This document shows positions 1-8,600 of a stretch of 13,419 bases of DNA, piece by piece (the first letter of the stretch is position 1; each line of letters starts with the position of its first letter). The DNA is taken from positions 1-13,419 of the forward strand of contig JBCCFC010000225.1 of the NCBI GenBank assembly GCA_039029935.1, given 5' to 3'. Source of the stretch: G039029935 sp039029935 (GTDB taxonomy: Bacteria; Chloroflexota; Anaerolineae; Caldilineales; Caldilineaceae). Made by a program: the position numbers and the translations under genes. The notes beneath the pieces are model-generated. The model ran no database searches. It had not been told where the DNA came from and worked only from the letters and a program-made list of their open reading frames with translations.

Positions 1-89
1 ACGGCGGTGTAGGTTAGGCCATGGGGTGCGGTGTCACCTGTTTGACGTGGGTTAATCCGCCCTGGGTTAAAACCGCAGGGCTAAACAAC

Positions 90-145
90 GACGCTCCATG
101 AATGGAGCTTGCGTGTGTAGACATAAGGTCCATTCATGGAGCGTC
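90..145. repeat. Long inverted repeat (17-bp perfect arms)
   Basis: Left arm 90-106 (GACGCTCCATGAATGGA) is the exact reverse complement of 129-145, separated by a 22-nt loop. Transcribed from either strand it would fold into a strong hairpin. No T-run follows it on either side, so it is not a classical intrinsic terminator. It forms the core of the repeat cassette and has the same general design as the hairpin at 8821-8872, though the arm sequences differ. Confidence 0.85.
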
Positions 146-154
146 TAAGTCTAG

Positions 155-175
155 CACCGTCCGTTTACGGCGGTG
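155..175. repeat. Short hairpin overlapping the terminal direct repeat
   Basis: CACCG (155-159) and CCG (161-163) pair with CGG (168-170) and CGGTG (171-175), leaving a one-base bulge (T160) and a 4-nt TTTA loop. The right half equals the first bases of the 19-bp direct repeat, and the same right half opens the window at position 1. The hairpin may therefore be repeated just outside the window. Confidence 0.6.
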
Positions 176-183
176 TAGGTTAG

Positions 184-537
184 GCAACAGTATTGCCCTA
201 CGTTGAAAGCGGTGACATCCGCACACTCGCCACACTGGCCGCCAACTGTCTTGCCCCGCCGCTAGATGCCATCCCCACCGCTCGTGAGCTGGACGTCGAT
301 GCCGAGTGGGTGCTCTGGCGTGGGCTGTACGCACCCGGGAGGATGTCTCATGAAGCCTATGCCTTTTGGGTGAATGCGTTGGAGCAGTTGGCGAAATCCG
401 ATGCATGGGACAATGCGGCGTCTCAGACGGGGCTGGACCCGTTGTTTATGATTGGCGAAGCCCATGCGCAGATGGTGGCGGCGCAGGTGGCTAATTTTCG
501 TCAATTGAGTATTGATGTAGGGATTGTGACGGAATAG
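184..537 (+). pseudogene. TctC/Bug-family solute-binding protein, C-terminal remnant
   Basis: About 115 residues match the C-terminal third of tripartite tricarboxylate transporter receptors (TctC, PF03401). Visible landmarks are YVESGDIRTLATL, PTARELDVD, the WVLWRGLYAP segment, and GLDPLF followed by a last helix. Full-length members are about 320 residues, begin with a signal peptide and bind small carboxylates in the periplasm for a TctAB permease. Here the signal peptide and first lobe are missing. The only candidate start is a TTG at 193 without a ribosome binding site, and an in-frame stop sits in the flanking repeat (181-183). Family-like sequence seems to extend upstream to 184 (A-T-V-L-P-Y-V), right up to the repeat. 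I therefore call it a 5'-truncated pseudogene. No tctA or tctB is in the window. A short expressed protein from TTG-193 is possible but unlikely to bind ligand. Confidence 0.75.
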
Positions 538-550
538 GTTATCGGTTTGA

Positions 551-3181
551 ATGATAAATTACTGCATGGTCATAGAAATACTGACATGGACACGTCTGTC
601 AATACTCGTTGGTATCATCTACTGCTTGGCAGTATTGCTATCCATTCAGCCTCCCCCCACGCCAAAAGCCACTATCCACCACGCTGAAAAGGAACACCCA
701 TTCCTTGGTGTCACAGTTCAGCTTGAGTATAGTGAACCCACCGACTATGAAGCTCGTCTACATCACCTCCATCAACATGGCATCGGCTGGGTGCGACAAC
801 GCTTTGATTGGGGACTGCTTGAACCAAATCAAGGGCAATTTGACTGGACACAGAGTGATGTCATGCTTAACGCAATTGTAGCAAGTGGTCTGACACCCGT
901 CGTTGTGCTGGATGGTAGTCCCGCATGGGCGCGCGAAGCCAAAGACCGCATCCCCAATGACAACCCCTTTGCGCCGCCTGCTGACTTGACCACGTTTGCC
1001 AACTTCGCCGCTGCTTTTGCACAACGCTATCAACACCAAGTGTACTATTATCAACTGTGGGATGAACCCAATATTGCACCGCATTGGGGCAATCGTCATA
1101 TCGAGCCAGTCGCCTATGCACAGCTACTCAAAGCTGCCAGTCAAGCCATCCGTGCGGTTGATGCGGATGCTGTCATCATTGCCGCATCGCTGGCTCCTAC
1201 GCGCGACCAAGGGCATACCGCCATTGATGAGGTCACATTTCTGAATCGTCTCTATGCAGCGGGAGCCGCCCCCTATTTCGATGTGCTGGCGGTTCAACCC
1301 TTTGGCTTTAACTACACGGCGACAGATGATCGACAACAACGTTCAACCCTAAATTTTCAGCGGATTGCTTGGGTGCGTCGAGCGATGGTGGCGGCGGGTG
1401 ATGGTGAAACGCCAGTGTGGGCGATGCGCTATGGGTGGCATGTGCCGCAGGATATGCAGGATACAGCGCAATGGGGAGCCGTTTCTGAGCAGGGTCAGGT
1501 TGCATTTACGCGTGAGGCGATTGACATGGCGCACACAGAGTGGCCTTGGTTGACGGCAATGGGGTGGGTAATTGATATTCCTCACGATGAGTCTATGCGC
1601 GGATTTGCGTTGTTTGATGAGCAGGGCAACCCAATGCCTGTGTTGAAGGAGATGAGCCGTAACATGGTCATCCTGCCCACCTCGGTTTCGCTGGCTGACG
1701 GGCAGGATGACCGTGTTACATGGCTCTACTGGATAGGGCTATTCTTGGCACTATGGCGCGGTTATTATCTTGCGCGGTCGCTGCCTTGGCAACGCTATAT
1801 ACTGCGCTACCAGTTGTTGCCTATTTTATTGCAGGTAACGATATGGATTATCGTCCTCAATCTCTATGAGTTGGCAACCTCTCCGATTCTCATTGTTTTC
1901 TGTTTAGGATTCATGATGTTTCTCATCGCCGCTCGCCCCATACATGGATTAATCTTTGCTGTCCTGTTTATCCCGTTTTTCTTTCAACACAAAGAAATCC
2001 ATTGGTTTACGTCGATTGTCAAAGTTCCATCCACTCATGCACTGGCGTTATGTCTATCCCCAATTCTTGTCGTGACAGTTCTAAAACGCTGGGCATCAAT
2101 TCGACTGAACAGGGCGGATACGCTTGCATTAGGCTTGCTTGCCCTTAGCCTATTCAGCAGCACATCGGCTTGGCATTGGACTGGGTATCAGCAGGGCATG
2201 ATTGATTTTGTGCTTGTACCGTTGGTGCTGTATGTCGCAGTACGATTGTTTGTCCGCACACGCGCTCAGTATCAATGGGTCGTGTGGGTCCTCTTTGCCA
2301 GCGGTCTTTGGGTGGCATTCATCGGGTTACAAACGTGGGTTCAGGGCGGTGGCACAGTCGCGGATAATGTGTTGAGATTGGTGGGTCCTCACTATTCACC
2401 AAATCATACTGCCTTATATTTGCTGAGAACGGTGTTTATCGGGGTCGGGCTGCTTTTCTGCAACATACCGCGACCGCCCTACAAGGACGGTCTACGCTTA
2501 TCACGCACCCCCTATCTATTCTGGCTGGGGGGAATGGGCTTGTTGTTGATGATGATAATAATCGCCTTGATGTTAACCGTCAGTCGAGGGGCGCTCTTCT
2601 TAGGGATACCTGCCGGCGGGCTGGTTATGTTGTGGTCGCTTCGTCACTATGTTAAAATCGTGTATGAACGTCGTAATGTTGCGTGGATAATGGGTGCATT
2701 GGGTATGATTGCCATTGCTTGTTTTGCTGTCATCACGGTGTTCTATTGGGACCGTGTAAGTAACAGTGCCACGCTCATTCGTCGTTTTGCCATCTGGCAA
2801 ACAACGCTACAACTTGTGTGGGCATATCCGTTGGGCGTGGGACCTGGGGGCTTTTTCTGGCATTATCCAGCCTATTTGCCCATCCCTACAGAGCTATCCA
2901 ACAGCATGGACCCCAATTTGCGCCATCCACATAACGTGTGGCTAGAATTTGCCGCCAATTGGGGCTGGCTAGGAATACTCTGGTTGGGCATGTGGATTGT
3001 TGTCTGTGTGCGCTCAATAAGACAGAGAGATGCCGTCTACTGGATACGCGTTGGCATCGTTGCCGCATTTGTGGCGAGTTTTGCGCATGGACAGATGGAT
3101 GCGTTTGTGGCGTTAGAAGATTTGGCTGCATGGCATTGGGTGGCATTTGGGTTGTTGGTGCAGCCAATTCGAGAAAGATGA
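551..3181 (+). CDS. Clan GH-A-like domain fused to O-antigen ligase/polymerase (Wzy_C) membrane domain
   Basis: The 876-residue protein has a signal-anchor helix (about 9-32). A (beta/alpha)8 glycosidase-like domain follows (about 50-375), then a C-terminal half with about a dozen membrane segments (about 390-870). The second half is O-antigen ligase-like: SRGA at 678-681, RRFAIW at 744-749, and H794-N795 in the WaaL-type pattern H-N-x9-G-x-x-G inside HPHNVWLEFAANWGWLG. Such proteins join or polymerise lipid-linked glycans on the outer face of the cytoplasmic membrane. The first domain resembles GH39/cellulase-type modules. The usual W-N-E-P-N is W-D-E-P-N (E172), and where a W-x-T-E-F-G-W nucleophile motif is expected the sequence reads WAMRYGW with R293. 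Hydrolysis is therefore doubtful; glycan binding is an alternative. The start at 551 is the first ATG and lacks a clear Shine-Dalgarno; ATG 566 is possible. It begins 13 nt after the TctC remnant. Confidence 0.85.
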   Translation: MINYCMVIEILTWTRLSILVGIIYCLAVLLSIQPPPTPKATIHHAEKEHPFLGVTVQLEYSEPTDYEARLHHLHQHGIGWVRQRFDWGLLEPNQGQFDWTQSDVMLNAIVASGLTPVVVLDGSPAWAREAKDRIPNDNPFAPPADLTTFANFAAAFAQRYQHQVYYYQLWDEPNIAPHWGNRHIEPVAYAQLLKAASQAIRAVDADAVIIAASLAPTRDQGHTAIDEVTFLNRLYAAGAAPYFDVLAVQPFGFNYTATDDRQQRSTLNFQRIAWVRRAMVAAGDGETPVWAMRYGWHVPQDMQDTAQWGAVSEQGQVAFTREAIDMAHTEWPWLTAMGWVIDIPHDESMRGFALFDEQGNPMPVLKEMSRNMVILPTSVSLADGQDDRVTWLYWIGLFLALWRGYYLARSLPWQRYILRYQLLPILLQVTIWIIVLNLYELATSPILIVFCLGFMMFLIAARPIHGLIFAVLFIPFFFQHKEIHWFTSIVKVPSTHALALCLSPILVVTVLKRWASIRLNRADTLALGLLALSLFSSTSAWHWTGYQQGMIDFVLVPLVLYVAVRLFVRTRAQYQWVVWVLFASGLWVAFIGLQTWVQGGGTVADNVLRLVGPHYSPNHTALYLLRTVFIGVGLLFCNIPRPPYKDGLRLSRTPYLFWLGGMGLLLMMIIIALMLTVSRGALFLGIPAGGLVMLWSLRHYVKIVYERRNVAWIMGALGMIAIACFAVITVFYWDRVSNSATLIRRFAIWQTTLQLVWAYPLGVGPGGFFWHYPAYLPIPTELSNSMDPNLRHPHNVWLEFAANWGWLGILWLGMWIVVCVRSIRQRDAVYWIRVGIVAAFVASFAHGQMDAFVALEDLAAWHWVAFGLLVQPIRER

Positions 3182-3218
3182 GCGTGGGTGGCGAGTTGGC
3201 ACAGTAGATGAACGTTGT

Positions 3219-3234
3219 TCGGGCTGTCGCCCGA
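3219..3234. repeat. Small hairpin preceding the 33-bp tandem repeats
   Basis: TCGGGC (3219-3224) and GCCCGA (3229-3234) form a 6-bp stem with a TGTC loop directly before the first 33-bp unit. It lies 38 nt after the ligase-fusion stop codon. It could contribute to transcription termination, but no T-run follows. Confidence 0.6.
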
Positions 3235-3333
3235 CGCTCAGGTAGCCAACCTGAGATACTTTCATGGCGCTCAGGTAGCCAACCTGAGATACTTTCATGG
3301 CGCTCAGGTAGCCAACCTGAGATACTTTCATGG
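3235..3333. repeat. Three perfect 33-bp tandem repeats, each with a hairpin
   Basis: Units at 3235-3267, 3268-3300 and 3301-3333 are identical. Each contains CTCAGGT, a 5-nt AGCCA loop and ACCTGAG (unit positions 3-21), a 7-bp stem, then ATACTTTCATGG. There are no spacers, so this is not a CRISPR array. The array lies between two same-strand genes, 54 nt after one stop and 19 nt before the next start, so its RNA would fold into three consecutive hairpins. Attenuation, transcript-end protection or protein binding are possible roles; none is shown. Perfect identity suggests recent expansion. Because 33 is a multiple of three, the - strand is open through it, but that frame is an 11-residue artefact. 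Confidence 0.95.
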
Positions 3334-3351
3334 CAGGAAATCGAGTAAATC

Positions 3352-3585
3352 ATGAAGCGAGCCAATGTCAAACCATTGACACATTGGGTCATCTACAAAA
3401 AGTATACAATGCGCTTTACAGGGCGACGACCTGAACTCGTCACAGGTGTGTTGACAACACCGGAGGGGGCATGTGAGTTTGAATACGACCCTGTTGCCAT
3501 GCGTATCACCCTGTTGACCACCAATGAAACCATCCATATCAATGAATATGGCTGGGAAACCATTCAGAAAGAAGTAGGAGAATAG
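3352..3585 (+). CDS. Small hypothetical protein (77 aa)
   Basis: I do not recognise the family. The sequence is well-mixed and soluble-looking, with predicted beta character (RPELVTGVLTTPEG, CEFEYDPVAMRITLL, TIHINEYGWETI) and an acidic C-terminus. It has no membrane segment or signal peptide. An in-frame stop at 3346-3348 makes ATG 3352 the earliest start. The Shine-Dalgarno is poor (AGGAAA about 12 nt upstream), and ATG 3409 is an alternative. It lies 7 nt ahead of rlmI, and its last codons supply the AGGAG for rlmI, which argues for a shared transcript and for a real gene. A competing opposite-strand frame across 3328-3606 is less convincing because it has no such link to neighbours. Confidence 0.6.
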   Translation: MKRANVKPLTHWVIYKKYTMRFTGRRPELVTGVLTTPEGACEFEYDPVAMRITLLTTNETIHINEYGWETIQKEVGE

Positions 3586-3592
3586 GCGACGC

Positions 3593-4813
3593 ATGATTAC
3601 GCTCAAACCAGGACGTGAAAAACCTGTTCGTCAACAACATCCTTGGGTGTTCAGCGGGGCGATTCGTCACATCCCTGATGAATTCAGTGATGGCGATGTT
3701 GTGTCGGTTGGTGATGCCAAGGGCAATTGGCTGGCACAGGGTTATCTTAATCGTCAAAGCCAGATTCAAGTGCGGCTTTTGAGTTGGCATTCAGATGAGG
3801 TTGTTGATGATGCGTTTTGGCAGCAGCGACTTACACAGGCCATTGCCTATCGTCAAGGATTACCCGACCTCACAAGCGACACGACAGCGTACCGGCTAGT
3901 CAACGGTGAGAATGACTATCTGCCCGGATTGATTGTCGACCGTTATGGCGAGTATTTGGTGTTGCAGGCGGGGACGCTTGGCATCGACCAACGCAAGCGG
4001 CAAATTGCGGTGTGGTTGTTGGCGTTGACAGGCTGTCGAGGGGTGATTGAGCGCAGTGACGCCAGTGTACGCAAGCTGGAAGGGTTGGAAACAGACAACT
4101 CGACCAATGGGCTGTTGGCAGGGGATGCACCACCAGCGACCATTCCCATACAGGAACATGGTCTGCACTTTGATGTTGATTTATGGTCGGGACAAAAGAC
4201 CGGGTTCTACACCGACCAACGGACCAATCGGCAAGAGGTCGCACGTTATTGTCAAGGGAAAACGGTCCTCAACACCTTTAGCTATACGGGTGCATTTGCG
4301 GTTCATGCCTTGGCACAGGGTGCGACGCACGTCACCAACATAGACAGCAGTGAAGAGGTCCTCACATTGAGTGAGGCCAATCTCACACAGAATGGCCTGT
4401 CGATTGAGACACAGAGTGAGCATGTTGCTGGCGATATTTTTACGGTGCTACGGGATTGGCCGCAGCTTGAATCAATGCTGACGACATGGCATCCGCAGTT
4501 TGATGTCGTCATTTTGGACCCACCTAAATTTGCCCAACGCAAAAATAATGTGGATAAAGCCCTACGTGGGTACAAGGACATCAATCTATTGGCTCTGCGC
4601 CTGCTCAAACCGGGTGGACTATTGGCGACCTTTAGCTGTAGCGGCATGGTCAGCGCAGATTTGTTTCAAAAAGTGGTCTTTGGTGCGGCTCATGATGCAG
4701 GTCGGAGGCTCCAGATTGTCCAGCGATTTTCACAGGCCAGCGACCATCCGGTTGCCATGACCTTTCCAGAGGGAGCCTATCTAAAAGGGTTATTGTGTAG
4801 AGTTAACAGTTAA
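3593..4813 (+). CDS. rlmI: 23S rRNA (cytosine-C5) methyltransferase, RlmI family
   Basis: The 406-residue protein fits class I SAM-dependent rRNA methyltransferases of the RlmI/COG1092 type, which methylate C5 of a cytosine in 23S rRNA (C1962 in E. coli). An N-terminal PUA domain (about 1-70; HPWVFSGAI and a VSVGD strand) binds RNA. A middle domain carries KTGFYTDQRTNR. The Rossmann domain shows the SAM motif VLNTFSYTGAFAVHA, the motif IV sequence LDPPKF (D309-P310-P311) and motif VI FSCSG with the presumed catalytic C349. Length matches the family (about 390-400). The start ATG 3593 has AGGAG at 3576-3580, a slightly long spacing of 12 nt. The stop codon lies inside a heptanucleotide repeat. 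The exact target nucleotide in this organism is inferred from family membership only. Confidence 0.93.
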   Translation: MITLKPGREKPVRQQHPWVFSGAIRHIPDEFSDGDVVSVGDAKGNWLAQGYLNRQSQIQVRLLSWHSDEVVDDAFWQQRLTQAIAYRQGLPDLTSDTTAYRLVNGENDYLPGLIVDRYGEYLVLQAGTLGIDQRKRQIAVWLLALTGCRGVIERSDASVRKLEGLETDNSTNGLLAGDAPPATIPIQEHGLHFDVDLWSGQKTGFYTDQRTNRQEVARYCQGKTVLNTFSYTGAFAVHALAQGATHVTNIDSSEEVLTLSEANLTQNGLSIETQSEHVAGDIFTVLRDWPQLESMLTTWHPQFDVVILDPPKFAQRKNNVDKALRGYKDINLLALRLLKPGGLLATFSCSGMVSADLFQKVVFGAAHDAGRRLQIVQRFSQASDHPVAMTFPEGAYLKGLLCRVNS

Positions 4814-4849
4814 TAGTTAATAGTTAATAGTGATGAGTGGATAGTTGAT
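4801..4849. repeat. Heptanucleotide tandem repeat (AGTTAAT) over the rlmI stop
   Basis: Seven 7-bp steps can be read: AGTTAAC, three exact AGTTAAT (4808-4828), then the degenerate AGTGATG, AGTGGAT and AGTTGAT. The first two units overlap the last codons and TAA stop of rlmI (4811-4813). This resembles the short tandemly repeated repetitive (STRR) heptamers described in filamentous cyanobacteria. The copy number probably varies between strains; frame changes here would alter only the last residues of RlmI. Confidence 0.85.
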
Positions 4850-4952
4850 TGTGTTTTGTCGAATTAACTTTGAGAGGTCGTATCACAGATTGGCAACCTG
4901 GGTCTTAGGCTTTAACTACATAGTGGCTGATAATAAGCATTCCAAATGAGAT

Positions 4953-5600
4953 ATGATGAATTTTAAACGATTAATTGATCAAATTAAGCTAGATTTGGCG
5001 GGTGCTTTACCCGGCAAAGAGGCGCATGACAAAAAGGCCCCGAAGCCGCGCACGGGGGATTTGCCCTATTATTCGCCGGCGCCTGATGCCAAGCGTGGGG
5101 GGGTGTTGCTGTTACTCTATCCCGACGCTGATCAGCTTCATATTCCGTTGATTGTGCGTCCGCGCTATGAGGGAGTCCATAGCGGGCAGGTGGCATTCCC
5201 AGGGGGACGTTTTGAAGAGGGTGATGGGGACTTGACAACGACGGCTCTGCGCGAGGCCAAGGAAGAAGTAGGCATCGACCCAATGCAGGTACAGATTTTG
5301 GGGCAACTCAGCGATCTGTATATTTATGCCAGCAACTATCTGGTGCAGCCGACGGTGGGGTGGTGTACGCAGGAGCCAACATTTTGCGCCGATCCGCGTG
5401 AGGTTGACCAACTGCTCAAAGTTCCCGTCACAGATTTGCAAAATCCCGCCAACCACAAGGAGGAACAATGGCATCTGCGAGATCGCACAGCCATGATTCC
5501 TTTCTTTGCCATTCAAGGACAGACCATTTGGGGGGCAACTGCGATGATGTTGAGTGAGTTTTTAAGTCTGCCATCTCTGACAGAGAATCCGATAAAGTAA
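4953..5600 (+). CDS. Nudix hydrolase, CoA pyrophosphatase (NudL/YeaB type)
   Basis: The 215-residue protein matches NudL-type coenzyme A diphosphatases, which cleave CoA or acyl-CoA to phosphopantetheine and 3',5'-ADP using divalent metal. The diagnostic stretch before the Nudix box is present: LIVRPRYEGVHSGQVAFPGG (residues 66-85; compare the family LTxRSxxLxxHxGQVAFPGG). The box continues with D91, D93 and R100-E101-A-K-E104-E105-V-G, supplying the metal-binding glutamates. The start may be ATG 4953 or the adjacent ATG 4956; the only upstream purine run is a weak ATGAG. It follows rlmI after a 139-nt spacer holding the heptamer repeat, and the rhamnosidase-like gene starts 4 nt after its stop, indicating a shared transcript. 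A role in CoA or nucleotide housekeeping is expected; no functional tie to the glycosidase is evident. Confidence 0.88.
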   Translation: MMNFKRLIDQIKLDLAGALPGKEAHDKKAPKPRTGDLPYYSPAPDAKRGGVLLLLYPDADQLHIPLIVRPRYEGVHSGQVAFPGGRFEEGDGDLTTTALREAKEEVGIDPMQVQILGQLSDLYIYASNYLVQPTVGWCTQEPTFCADPREVDQLLKVPVTDLQNPANHKEEQWHLRDRTAMIPFFAIQGQTIWGATAMMLSEFLSLPSLTENPIK

Positions 5601-5604
5601 CCGT

Positions 5605-8600
5605 ATGCGTATCTATCAACCAAAGAACATTCTTTTTTTCTGCTTACTCTGCGTTTTTCCCGCATTGGTCGGCTTCCAGACATCGCAACCTACATCTTCA
5701 TTTGTAGATGCGCCAGCCATCTGGTCACACAACGGCACACCTGCCAACCATGAAGTTGTTCTCTTTCGTCGTGCATTCACGCTTGAACAGGATGTACATG
5801 CGGCGGACCTATCCATCTTTGCCGACACACGGTATGAGGTCTGGCTGGATGGCACGTGGTTGGGCCGGGGACCTGCGCGATTCTCACGGCAAATTCGCGA
5901 ATACGACACCTATGACGTGGCGCATCTACACGCAGGGTATCACGTTCTTGCTGTGTTGGTGCAGTGGGCGCCCGAAGGCCGTCGAGTTGATTCTGTCACC
6001 CCCTATCTACAGGCACAGTTATCTCATACAGATGCTTTGTGGGGACAACAGACGCTTCTCTCAACGGACACAGACTGGCGAGCGTGGTCGGCAACGGCAT
6101 GGCGTCAGGATGTTCAATGGCTAAATCCACATCATCGGCTCATTGGCCCCACCGAGTTGCTCGATTTTGCCCAACTGCCTGTGCAGTGGAACGAAAGCGT
6201 TTATAATCAAGATCATTGGCCTGCCGCTGTGATCAAAGAAAAGCCACAGGCACACACCGTTCAGCCACGCTCCATTCCGCCCTTGGTCAATCTGCCTGTT
6301 CCCTATAAGGTATATGACCAGGGGTATATAAGCGAAGGGTGGCGTTTTCACGAACTTGTGCCGACAGATGAACCGATCCATACGCTTATTGTCAATACAC
6401 CATCAGAAAACGGTACGGCAACACTGCAAATAGAGGTGTTGGCAAGCGACACTGTGTCACCCGTGCGTGATGTTCAACTTGTGGGGACACCCATTGTCTG
6501 GCGGTCATTGAACCAGACCCGGCCTGATGTCTTTCAAGGAGCAGTGACGCTGCCAGCAGGGGCGCATACACTCTCGCTCATGACTGGACCCTACTTGGAT
6601 GAGGCGGAAACACCATTGCCCGACACAGGTTTCACGCTGGCGATGCGCACCCTGACGGCTGATGTAACCATGACAACATCTCTGCCAGACATCCGCCAAG
6701 GAGTTCATTCAGGACGGCGCAATTTGTTGGCAGACTTTACATCGCAGGATGCAGTGGACATTAGAGCGGCAGGCGATGTCACAGAGACCAACATGATCTT
6801 TGCAACATCGCCCACCTATTTGGTGTTGGATTTGGGGAGGGTGTTGCATGGCCGCGTAATGGCCGATGTGGAGGGACCAAGCGGGTCGATTGTCGATATT
6901 GGGTGGGACGAGCGCCTTTGGAAAGATGGTTCGACACCACGTCCCTTAGCCCATCATGGCCGTCTAAATGATGGCTGGAACCAGATCGATTCTTGGGTGC
7001 TAGATGGCACAGCCCAAACCCTCACCACCATTGACAGCCGTGCAGGTCGCTATATACTCATCACGGTTTGGCCGTCCACCGATAACGCCGCAGAGCCTGT
7101 CAAAATACACAATTTTCAAGTCATGGAAGAACGCTATCCACTGACACCCATTGGCTCCTTTCACACACAAGATTCACTATTAGAGAAAATCTGGCAGACA
7201 GGGGTGGATACGCTTTATGCCAATATGACCGATGCGTATGCGGACCCCTTTCGCGAACGAGGCCAGTGGTGGGGCGATGCCTTTGTGGCCTACCACATGA
7301 ACCGAGTTGTTTTTGGTGATCAGCAACTGTTTCGGCGTGGCATCCGTTTTTTCCCTGAATATATTGAAGCAGGGAATGGTCGTCCTGCCGCCTTTGCACC
7401 CGGCTTTGACAACGTGTCACGTCCACTTGATTATGGGATGCTCTGGGTCATCAGTGCCGCTCAATATGCGCAGTTGACCGATGATCACGCGTTGCTGCAC
7501 GAAATCTATCCGGCAATGGGTGATTTTCTGTCGCACCTTGCTTCACGCCAAAACGCGGTGACAGGGCTGTTGGAGACTCCGATTGCGCATTGGCATGAAA
7601 GTGCCGTCATTGGCTGGGGTGCCTATTATAGCCGTTGGGGCCAATCAACCGTCCTGAATTCATTCTATCACGCCACGCTCAATGCTGCCGCCCAGATTGC
7701 CACCATAGTTGGCGATACTGCGCAGGCCAACGTATGGCAGATGCAGGCCGACACTATCGCTGCGCAACTCAACGCGACCCTCTATCTGCCGGACAAGGGG
7801 CACTATGCCGTTACCCGTCTCAACGACATCATTCAGGAAGAGGAGACCATCTATCTGACCCCTCATGCACAGGCTTGGCCGCTCGCCTATGATCTCGTCC
7901 CTAACGGCCACGTTGATACAGTCGTAAAAGCAGCACTCAATACGACATCGCTAGATCCATCCGAAATCAGGATACAAATCTATGAAATGTTTTGGCTCTT
8001 AGAAGCATTGGGTAAAACCAATCGACTGGCCGAGGCACTCACGATTATCGATACCCATTACGGCCCTCCCCTTGCGTTGGGCGCAACCACGTGGTGGGAA
8101 AGTTTTGGTGTTCAGGATAACTACCGCGCCAGCCTGTCTCATGCGTGGGGTGGCGCACCGACCTGGTTTCTCAGCACCTATGTCTTGGGTACACTTCAGC
8201 TATCGCCTACCACGTGGCAGGTGACCCCTGGATTTGCCAGTGGTCTGAATGAGGTACACGGGGCGATACCGCTGAACTCTGCGATTCACGAGATGCGCAT
8301 AGGCGAGCGTGTGGATGCCATGAACGTGTTGGGTGTACGATGGCAGCAGGCACCGTGTGTGGCAAATACGCGCCAGCGGTCTGTAACCATTGACGCCCCA
8401 GCCGGGACAGAAGGCGTCTTGCGTTTGGTGGACCTTGCATCCGCAATGGAGATACGCTTGAATCAAAGCGTGATTTGGCAAGATGGTGTATCACAGGCCG
8501 CGTTTGCGGTTGCGTATGGAGATGACATTTATGTTCAGCTAACTGATGGACATCATAGCGTTGAGATTGTTGAGTATTGTTATGCGTCTTATTTACCGTT

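Larger units (their letters stand above)
1..185. repeat. Composite hairpin-rich repeat cassette bounded by 19-bp direct repeats
   Basis: The stretch begins and ends with the same 19 bases (1-19 and 167-185, ACGGCGGTGTAGGTTAGGC). Between them lie a pair of imperfect direct repeats (48-60 and 63-76, both starting TGGGTTAA and ending CCGC), a short imperfect hairpin (60-80), a long hairpin (90-145) and a hairpin (155-175) whose right arm is part of the terminal repeat. No reading frame of note is present. The right copy ends exactly where the TctC-like homology starts, so the cassette appears to interrupt or truncate that gene. I read it as a non-coding, REP- or MITE-like element, possibly one unit of a longer array continuing left of the window. 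No transposase is seen, so the mechanism is inference. Confidence 0.7.

Noticed and set aside
3235..3333. Possible CRISPR array from the 33-bp repeats
   Set aside because: The units are directly adjacent with no spacers and there are no cas genes.
2886..3392. 168-residue - strand frame with an 11-residue repeated motif
   Set aside because: It lies mostly antisense to the ligase domain, and the peptide repeat follows trivially from the 33-bp DNA repeat.
3376..3410. TTGACA followed by TATACA/TACAAT as an internal promoter for rlmI
   Set aside because: The spacers are 21-23 bp, too long for sigma70. The TTGACA is part of a small palindrome inside the 77-aa coding sequence.
3328..3606. 92-residue - strand frame opposite the 77-aa gene
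   Set aside because: It overlaps the rlmI start and the 77-aa gene, whose spacing and ribosome binding site fit the + strand operon better.
4890..4918. TTGGCA with a 17-bp spacer as promoter of the CoA pyrophosphatase gene
   Set aside because: The corresponding -10 (TAACTA) matches consensus at only two of six positions.
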